Assembly: GCA_039029315.1 (NCBI GenBank)
Contig: JBCCGK010000127.1
Coordinates: forward strand, 1-30,298
Source: JBCCCJ01 sp039029315
Lineage (GTDB): Bacteria > Bacteroidota > Bacteroidia > J057
Direction: 5' to 3'
DNA: 30,298 nucleotides
Part shown: in pieces, positions 25,573 to 30,298 of the stretch
How positions within the stretch are numbered: position 1 is the stretch's first letter
Layout: the number at the start of each line of letters is the position of its first letter
Translations under genes and position numbers: made by a program
The notes under the pieces: model-generated
The model's database searches: none
Told to the model about the DNA's origin: nothing
What the model saw: the letters and a program-made list of their open reading frames with translations, nothing else

Positions 25573-25604
25573 CGGAATCCCTCCAATATCCTAGAGGGAT
25601 TCCG
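25573..25604 (-). terminator. Rho-independent terminator of the orphan small gene
   Basis: CGGAATCCCTC (25573-25583) and GAGGGATTCCG (25594-25604) form a perfect 11-bp stem with a 10-nt loop. On the minus strand the stem is followed by TTTTTTGA, so it ends leftward transcription from the gene stopping at 25623. It could also slow convergent transcription from the cysteine desulfurase gene. Confidence 0.85.
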
Positions 25605-25622
25605 ATGATTACAGGAGAACAT

Positions 25623-26150
25623 TTACAAATTAGAATCTATCGATAGCAAAAGAGCTTCATACTTTTGCCAATCCTGTAAAGTTGGGAACCAATGGGCTCT
25701 GCTGTATCCCCAAAAATCCAAATATCCTGCTTTCCCTTCATTTAATTCATATACTGGCCCCTCACCTTTCCTAAACCGATAAACTTCATGTGAGGTTTTG
25801 GCAAGAAGCTGTCTTGATTCCTCTCCGGTCAATTTGATGAACCATCGGGCAGTTTCTCTGGTCGATCCCATTTGACCCAGGCGAGAAATGGTCAGTTTGA
25901 GATCCGATTCGGATGATAGGACAATGCCCCAATAATCTGGAACGAGATATAGGATAGGCCCATGAGGAAGCCAGGAATATTGAGGTCCTTTAAATCGATT
26001 TTCCTCAGTTTTTGAAGGAGGACCTAGTTTCTGAATAAGTTGTTCGACTTGAGGACGCCAAATCTGCCAAATTTGAATATCAAGTGGGAGTTTGATCGGT
26101 TTTAGCCACAAAGAGTGGTAGAGTTGTTGAAGGGTTTCATTGGTTTTCAT
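25623..26150 (-). CDS. Orphan immunity-like protein, paralogue 3
   Basis: The protein has 175 residues and I know no named family. It starts MKTNETLQQLYHSL and is clearly homologous to the proteins at 26275-26799 and 28270-28800 over its full length. Shared features are a tryptophan-rich middle (YSWLPHGPILYLVPDYWGIV), RWFIKLTGEE, and the C-terminal block GYLDFWGYSRAHWFPTL. There is no signal peptide or membrane segment, so it is cytosolic. Unlike its paralogues it has no nuclease-like gene upstream; only 124 bp separate it from the next gene. Orphan immunity genes beside toxin-immunity pairs are common in polymorphic toxin loci, and I read it that way by inference. Confidence 0.75.
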   Translation of the reverse strand: MKTNETLQQLYHSLWLKPIKLPLDIQIWQIWRPQVEQLIQKLGPPSKTEENRFKGPQYSWLPHGPILYLVPDYWGIVLSSESDLKLTISRLGQMGSTRETARWFIKLTGEESRQLLAKTSHEVYRFRKGEGPVYELNEGKAGYLDFWGYSRAHWFPTLQDWQKYEALLLSIDSNL

Positions 26151-26166
26151 GTGTAAGAAACTGTGA

Positions 26167-26207
26167 ATGAGGTACGAAGGGTTGTGTAGATGTTAAAAGC
26201 CGAAGGG
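26167..26207 (+). pseudogene. Weak relic of a cysteine desulfurase 3' end
   Basis: This stretch (GAGGT.CGAAGGGTTGTGTAG, then ATGTTAAAAGCCGA) aligns with the clearer relic at 28160-28205 and through it with the end of the cysteine desulfurase gene, at roughly 70 percent by eye. It occupies the same place relative to the small gene and its hairpin. It is too short to stand alone; the positional match supports it. Confidence 0.4.
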
Positions 26208-26215
26208 ACAAGGTA

Positions 26216-26263
26216 GTTTTACGAAATTCCCCAACCCAACAGGCCAGAGAAATTTCGCAAAAC
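26216..26263 (-). terminator. Hairpin after immunity-like gene 2
   Basis: GTTTTACGAAATT (26216-26228) pairs with AAATTTCGCAAAAC (26250-26263). The loop sequence is identical to that of the copy at 28211-28258. There is no good T-run on the minus strand in this copy, so termination may be weaker. Confidence 0.6.
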
Positions 26264-26274
26264 GGTAGAGCTTG

Positions 26275-26799
26275 TTACAGAAGTGCGTCTATCTCAAGAA
26301 ATGAGGTCTCATACTTCTTATAATCATTCAAGGTCGGGAACCAGTGAGCTCGGCTATATGTCCAACAATCCAGATATCCCAATTTTCCTTCAAGAAGCTT
26401 ATACACTTTTCCCTCTTTGCGGTTCGGGTACTCTAAGTGAGAAGTGTTGGCAAGTACTTCTCGGGCTTCCTCTCCGGTCATAGTAAGGAACCAACGAGAC
26501 GTTTCTTCGGAATATCCTTGTTGCCTGATTCTTGGAATGACAATTTTAGCATCTGTTTCCAATTCAAAGGCTATCCCCCAGTATTCTGGTATCAAAAAGA
26601 TAGTAGGACCACTAGAAAGCCAAGTGTATTTTTGCCCATAATACTTAATCTCCTCGATTTGAGAAGGGTTCCCGAGTTGACGCTTCATTACATCAGCTTG
26701 AGAATGCGTGATTTGCCAAACTCGAATGCCAATTGGAAGATTTATTGGTTTCAAGCCTAAAGAAAGAAACAGTTGTTGATGGGTTTCATTGGTTTTCAT
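26275..26799 (-). CDS. Immunity-like protein, paralogue 2
   Basis: The protein has 174 residues, starts MKTNETHQQLFLSLGLKPIN, and is homologous to its two neighbours. Conserved parts are YWGIAFELETDAKIVIPRI, SRWFLTMTGEEAREVLANTS and GYLDCWTYSRAHWFPTL. It has no export signal. It lies 30 bp downstream of the nuclease-like gene that ends at 26830, so the two are almost certainly co-transcribed. Each small protein has diverged alongside its own nuclease-like partner, as expected for cognate immunity. The family is not one I recognise and binding to the partner is inferred only. Confidence 0.78.
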   Translation of the reverse strand: MKTNETHQQLFLSLGLKPINLPIGIRVWQITHSQADVMKRQLGNPSQIEEIKYYGQKYTWLSSGPTIFLIPEYWGIAFELETDAKIVIPRIRQQGYSEETSRWFLTMTGEEAREVLANTSHLEYPNRKEGKVYKLLEGKLGYLDCWTYSRAHWFPTLNDYKKYETSFLEIDALL

Positions 26800-26829
26800 A
26801 GAATGAAAATTACAAATTATTGCTAAGAT

Positions 26830-27654
26830 TCAATAGCCGATGATTTCTTTTCCTGTATCTGGGTCAATCAAATGCTTTTGCCAATTCATCAAAACTGGAA
26901 AGGGACCAACCGCGTGCCCGTGAAAGTGGAGCGATATACCTGAAAGAGCTTGAGGCTTTGCCAGAACCACCATCTCGGAGTTTACAGGATTGTAGTACAT
27001 TTTCATCTGGTAAATTTTTACCCGTTTCCGCTTGGCATATTGGAGCAACTCTTTCGATACTTCAGTATTAGCAGGAGTCAAAAAAAGTAATACAGCTAAA
27101 TCCTCTTCAGATGCTTTTCCTGGCACACGCGTTAAATCATTGGAGACAAAACGCCTGACGGTTCTATATAGATTGTTCGCAGATAAAAAATCTATCATGT
27201 CTATGATTTGATGTCGGATCTGGGGATCATACAAAGAAATGATGGATTTGTATTTAGCTTCTATAAAGGTAGAAGCAGGATAATCTGTAAACTGAACAAT
27301 CTGCTCCAATTTGCCATCTTCAACTCCATCCGGAATCCGGCCATTGAACAAGCGATTGTTCTTTAAAATCCCATAAGAGGCTAGTGAAGCTTCTTCAAAC
27401 ACATGGCCTAAGTTCATTGGATACCAACGCCTGAATTCTATTTTCAGCTGTTTTCCTTTTAACTTTTTTACCCTTGATAGGTATCGATATATTCGATCCG
27501 AAAATCCAGAGTTATATCCCATTTCTGAATGCTTTGCTGTCGTATAAGGAACCCATTCAACAGGTTCGGGATCTCCTACAGTGGTCCAGCCACTGAGCGA
27601 TAGAAGGATGATACAAAGGATTAGCTGTACCATCCATCGAATGATTGTGGTCAT
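26830..27654 (-). CDS. Exported PD-(D/E)XK nuclease-like toxin candidate, copy 2
   Basis: I choose the ATG at 27654 (274 residues), which is conserved with the second copy; a further in-frame ATG at 27678 is not shared. Residues 1-25 are a signal peptide or anchor (MTTIIRWMVQLILCIILLSL). The core reads NLGHVFEEASLASYGILK (81-98), GRIPDGVEDGK (105-115), STFIEAKYKSI (128-138) and IRHQIIDM (146-153). This gives E87/E88, D109, E132-x-K134 and Q149, the order of a PD-(D/E)XK restriction-endonuclease fold with a following Gln. It ends LIDPDTGKEIIGY. The immunity-like gene follows after 30 bp. An exported nuclease with a cytosolic partner suggests an interbacterial toxin. No type VI or type IX targeting domain is visible, and the nuclease call is from motif order only. 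Confidence 0.7.
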   Translation of the reverse strand: MTTIIRWMVQLILCIILLSLSGWTTVGDPEPVEWVPYTTAKHSEMGYNSGFSDRIYRYLSRVKKLKGKQLKIEFRRWYPMNLGHVFEEASLASYGILKNNRLFNGRIPDGVEDGKLEQIVQFTDYPASTFIEAKYKSIISLYDPQIRHQIIDMIDFLSANNLYRTVRRFVSNDLTRVPGKASEEDLAVLLFLTPANTEVSKELLQYAKRKRVKIYQMKMYYNPVNSEMVVLAKPQALSGISLHFHGHAVGPFPVLMNWQKHLIDPDTGKEIIGY

Positions 27655-27990
27655 GAGAAAAGATTGAAAAGTGAACAATGAAGAATAGACGGTAGGGTGG
27701 ATCGAAGGGACTCACGAGTCATGGGACCCGGAATCTGTCAGATCCCGTCGGATATGCGCAATCGCTTCCCGGATTGGGATGGAGGCAATTATTTTCTCAT
27801 AAAACCGATGAAAGGAGATTTTCTGCTATCAAAAAGATGGAAGGAGATGCAGATTTTTGTACCTATGCATCGGCTTTTTAGTCATTTTGGCCTCGGAGAA
27901 AGTTTGTCAGACGACTCCGGGGCCGTTTTCATAAGACAAAGAACCCTTAGTAGGGTTATATGCAATGATACTGGGAGAGGGGGGATTTTG
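27655..27990. repeat. Conserved leader repeat upstream of nuclease-like gene, copy 2
   Basis: About 330 bp is nearly identical to 29650-29986 at an offset of 1995 bp. It contains conserved inverted repeats: GACTC-AC-GAGTC, ATCTG-T-CAGAT, a hairpin GGCCTCGGAG / CTCCGGGGCC (27889-27924) and AACCCT-TAGT-AGGGTT (27942-27957). The hairpin arms are unchanged between copies while the loop differs at several bases. It is the promoter and 5' region of the toxin-like gene, and possibly holds a small RNA. Confidence 0.7.
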
Positions 27991-28130
27991 CAATTAGATA
28001 TGAAAAATAATTCAAACTGTCTTATATTTTAGGCAGATGAAGTTCATTCCGCCTAGCAAAATCGAAAGAACGATGATTCAAATCATAGCTTATTAGTATT
28101 CAGCAACTAAATAATCCGGGTATCTTTTGA
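27991..28130. other. AT-rich spacer between duplicated units
   Basis: This 140-bp stretch links the leader of unit 2 to the desulfurase relic of unit 1. I see no gene, repeat or promoter in it. Unlike the leader on its left, it has no counterpart after 29986. Confidence 0.5.
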
Positions 28131-28205
28131 TCGCGGCGGTTTGGGACGGGGGAATACAATGCAGGAGGTGAGGAGGGCTGCGGAGATGTTAAAGCAGATG
28201 GCGTG
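28131..28205 (+). pseudogene. Relic of a cysteine desulfurase 3' end
   Basis: From TCGC at 28131 to the TGA at 28203-28205 this matches the last about 95 bp of the cysteine desulfurase gene (25467-25563). It has an in-frame 21-bp deletion after GGAATACAATG and an identical 19-bp block CAGGAGGTGAGGAGGGCTG. The frame still reads RGNTMQEVRRAAEMLKQMA and stop, so it came from a related but diverged allele. The rest of that gene is absent. Confidence 0.75.
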
Positions 28206-28210
28206 AAAAA

Positions 28211-28258
28211 GTTTTACGAAATTCCCCAACCCAACAGGCCAGAGAAATTTCGTAAAAC
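28211..28258 (-). terminator. Terminator of immunity-like gene 1
   Basis: GTTTTACGAAATT (28211-28223) and AAATTTCGTAAAAC (28245-28258) form a 13-bp perfect stem. On the minus strand it is followed by a TTTTT run, 12-16 nt after the gene's stop. The T-run overlaps the end of the desulfurase relic. Confidence 0.75.
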
Positions 28259-28269
28259 GGTAGAGCATG

Positions 28270-28800
28270 CTACAGAAGGGCATCTACCTCAAGAAATGAG
28301 GTTTCGTACTTCTTATAATCATCCAAAGTCGGGAACCAATGCACCCTACTATACGACCAGAAATCAAGATAGCCTTTACAGCCTGTAAGAAGCTCATAGA
28401 CAACTCCTTCCTTGATGCGATCAGGATAAACTGTATGTTTAGTAGTTGACAGAAGTTTTCTAGCTTCGTCACCTGTTAGCTTAATGAACCAACGTGAGAC
28501 TTCTTTTGTAGCCCCTAACTGCCCTAATCGTGGCATGAATAATTGAGCATCCTTCTCAGACTCAAAAGCCATACCCCAATAATCAGGAATCAATAACACA
28601 GAAGGCCCTTCAGAAAGCCAAGAGTATTTAAGGCCGTAAAATTTGAATTTCTCAGTCTTTGGCGACTCTCCCAGTAGATTTTTGAGATTCTTTGCTTTTG
28701 TATGACTGATTTTCCATCCATGAATACCAATTGGTAATTGAATGGGTTTTAATCCTAATGATAGGAAGAGTTGTTGAGTAGTTTGTTGCATTTTCATCAT
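28270..28800 (-). CDS. Immunity-like protein, paralogue 1
   Basis: The protein has 176 residues and is the third member of the unnamed family. It starts MMKMQQTTQQLFLSLGLKPI; the true start could be either of the first two Met codons or Met4. Conserved blocks are YSWLSEGPSVLLIPDYWGMA, SRWFIKLTGDEARKLL (102-117) and GYLDFWSYSRVHWFPTL (143-159). It has no signal peptide. It lies 27 bp downstream of the nuclease-like gene ending at 28828 and is followed by a strong hairpin, so the two genes form a two-gene transcript. Cognate immunity to that partner is inferred from position and co-duplication. Confidence 0.78.
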   Translation of the reverse strand: MMKMQQTTQQLFLSLGLKPIQLPIGIHGWKISHTKAKNLKNLLGESPKTEKFKFYGLKYSWLSEGPSVLLIPDYWGMAFESEKDAQLFMPRLGQLGATKEVSRWFIKLTGDEARKLLSTTKHTVYPDRIKEGVVYELLTGCKGYLDFWSYSRVHWFPTLDDYKKYETSFLEVDALL

Positions 28801-28827
28801 TCGAAAATTACAAATAAAAATGTAGAA

Positions 28828-29649
28828 TCAATAGTCGATTTTCCTTCCTGTATCAGGATCAATCAATCTTTTGTTCCAATTCATTTTTATTGGAAAGGGT
28901 CCTCCTATATGACCATAAAAATGAAAGGAACGGTTGGTCAATGCTTTTGGAGCAGTTAATGTTACCCATTCTCCATCATCCTGTTTACATATCATTCCCA
29001 TCTGATAAATTTTCACTTTTTTCTTTTTTGCATAGACAAGAAGATCATCTGAGATTACTGTATTTTCAGGGGTTAAAAAGACCAAGACAGCAAGACCTTC
29101 CTCAGACGCCTTGGCTGGCATTCTAGTCAAATCATCAGCAACAAAGCGCTTTACGGTTTTATGTCTGTCATTAGTAGCCAAGAAATCAATCATGTCTGTA
29201 ATCTGATGACGGATGCGAGGATCATCTAGTGAGATTTGTTTCATGAATTTGGCCTCGATGAAGGTAGAAGCCGGATAATCAGTATATTGGACGATTTGCT
29301 CCAATTTGCCATTTTCAACCCCATCAGGAATGCGACCGTTAAACATTCGGTGGTTTTTCAATATTCCATATGAGGCCAATGCTCCTTCTTCAAAGACATG
29401 CCCTAAGTTCGTTCCATACCAAGACTTAAATTGCTTGGTTAATTCTGGCTCTTCCAACTTCCTTTGATATTTCAAATAGTTGTAAATCCGAAAGGAGAAA
29501 TCAGTGTTGTCCGCCATTTCTGAATGCTTTGCTGTCGTATAAGGAACCCATTCTACAGGTTCGGGATCTCCTACAGTGGTCCAGCCACTGAGCGATAGCA
29601 GGATGATACAAAGGATTAGCTGTACCATCCATCGAATGATTGTGGTCAT
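28828..29649 (-). CDS. Exported PD-(D/E)XK nuclease-like toxin candidate, copy 1
   Basis: The protein has 273 residues. Residues 1-45 are identical to copy 2, and the matching 135 nt (29515-29649) differ at only 2 positions. Beyond residue 45 the sequences diverge strongly except around the putative active site: NLGHVFEEGALASYGILK (81-98), GRIPDGVENGK (105-115), STFIEAKFMKQ (128-138) and IRHQITDM. E87/E88, D109, E132 and K134 are all kept. The C-terminal 80 residues vary most, apart from the ending LIDPDTGRKIDY. An in-frame stop just upstream of ATG 29649 fixes the start. The immunity-like gene follows after 27 bp. Function is inferred as for copy 2. Confidence 0.7.
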   Translation of the reverse strand: MTTIIRWMVQLILCIILLSLSGWTTVGDPEPVEWVPYTTAKHSEMADNTDFSFRIYNYLKYQRKLEEPELTKQFKSWYGTNLGHVFEEGALASYGILKNHRMFNGRIPDGVENGKLEQIVQYTDYPASTFIEAKFMKQISLDDPRIRHQITDMIDFLATNDRHKTVKRFVADDLTRMPAKASEEGLAVLVFLTPENTVISDDLLVYAKKKKVKIYQMGMICKQDDGEWVTLTAPKALTNRSFHFYGHIGGPFPIKMNWNKRLIDPDTGRKIDY

Positions 29650-29986
29650 GAGAAAAGATTAACAAGTGAAAAATGAAGAATAGACGGTAGGGTGGATCGA
29701 AGGGACTCACGAGTCATGGGACCCGGAATCTGTCAGATCCCGTCGGATATGCGCAATCGCTTCCCGAATTGGGAAGGAGGCAATTATTTTCTCATAAAAC
29801 CGATGAAAGGGGATTTTCTGCGATCAAAAAGATGGAAGGAGAGGCAGATTTTTGTACCTATGCATCGGCTTTTTAGTCATTTAGGCCTCGGAGGTAGTTT
29901 GCTAGACCGCTCCGGGGCCCTTTTCATAAGACAAAGAACCCTTAGTAGGGTTAGGTGCAATGATACTGGGAGAGGGGGGATTTTGC
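29650..29986. repeat. Conserved leader repeat upstream of nuclease-like gene, copy 1
   Basis: This is the second copy of the leader at 27655-27990, with the same inverted repeats, including the hairpin GGCCTCGGAG / CTCCGGGGCC at 29884-29919 and the AACCCT/AGGGTT hairpin at 29937-29952. Similarity stops at GGGGGATTTTGCAA. A plus-strand frame runs through both copies, but most base differences change the amino acid, so it is probably not coding. Confidence 0.7.
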
Positions 29987-30298
29987 AAGGGAGAATCGGA
30001 TATTTTATGAGGATAGATTTTTTCCCATCATCAACCAATTGTATATTTCCTAAATGGATCGACCATTTTTTTGGCAGCGTTTTGACAAAATCAGAACCTG
30101 GAAAAACAAAGACAAACGTGCTCCCCATAAACCTCTTCTTTTACTTCTTGCCTTAAGTAACGTGAGTTCTTTGTTGTATTACGACAATTTGGATTAGATT
30201 TTGATAATCTGATTGTCTGGGAAAAATTTGGTAGTCCATCCAATGCTTGGCTTGTGGTCGATAAAATCATATGCACAGATTCCAGCCAGGAGATTGAC
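29987..30298. other. Region right of the duplicated cassette, no gene recognised
   Basis: The sequence is AT-rich and unlike the spacer that follows the other leader copy. I find no convincing gene, RNA or repeat up to the window edge; a gene could begin or end just outside. Confidence 0.5.

Noticed and set aside
27655..27990. Leader as a tRNA-like or tRNA-derived integration site
   Set aside because: It has several small inverted repeats, but I could not fold a cloverleaf or find a terminal CCA context.
27697..28032. Plus-strand 111-codon frame, with a longer counterpart at 29692-30156, as a conserved small gene
   Set aside because: By eye, most differences between the two copies change the amino acid, and the frames end differently. 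The conservation is better explained by a regulatory or recombining DNA leader.

Overview
The window looks like a chromosomal segment of a Bacteroidota bacterium, possibly Saprospiria/Cytophagia-like, though the rank below phylum is a guess. Supporting signs are weak or absent Shine-Dalgarno sequences, promoter candidates of the TTTG / TAnnTTTG type, a DUF4846 protein, PKD and WG-repeat proteins, and many short dispersed intergenic repeats. I saw no rRNA, tRNA or CRISPR array.

Layout. (1) 376-8554, minus strand: a three-gene operon, CHAT protease-like protein, then MoxR AAA+ ATPase, then an 1884-residue membrane protein. The large protein has a CoxE-like N-terminus, two PKD domains, a degenerate vWA-like domain, a seven-blade WD40 propeller and WG repeats. 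This matches the logic of NTP-dependent MoxR/vWA/CHAT conflict systems. (2) 8555-8987: a promoter candidate and a 163-bp MITE-like palindromic element. (3) 8988-9482: a small secreted Cys-rich protein. (4) 9530-14922, minus strand: sulfotransferase, then a likely operon of two SAM methyltransferases, a CDP-alcohol phosphatidyltransferase and an LTA-synthase/sulfatase-like membrane enzyme, suggesting envelope lipid or polymer modification. (5) 15217-16065: secreted DUF4846 protein. (6) 16202-20567: MacAB-like efflux operon (ATPase, two FtsX-type permeases, periplasmic adaptor). (7) 20892-25563: D-2-hydroxyacid dehydrogenase, a tandem-AAA ATPase, a nucleotidyltransferase pseudogene and a cysteine desulfurase, separated by short repeats.

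(8) 25573-29990, the most interesting region: a serially duplicated cassette on the minus strand. Two units, offset by 1995 bp, each contain a highly conserved leader, an exported protein with a PD-(D/E)XK nuclease-like core (E87, D109, E132-x-K134) and a small cytosolic protein 27-30 bp downstream. A third small paralogue stands alone next to the cysteine desulfurase gene. Each small gene is followed by the 3' end of a cysteine desulfurase gene, the real one or a decayed relic. I read this as a toxin-immunity array that grew by duplication together with the 3' tail of its neighbour. The toxin and immunity functions are inferred.
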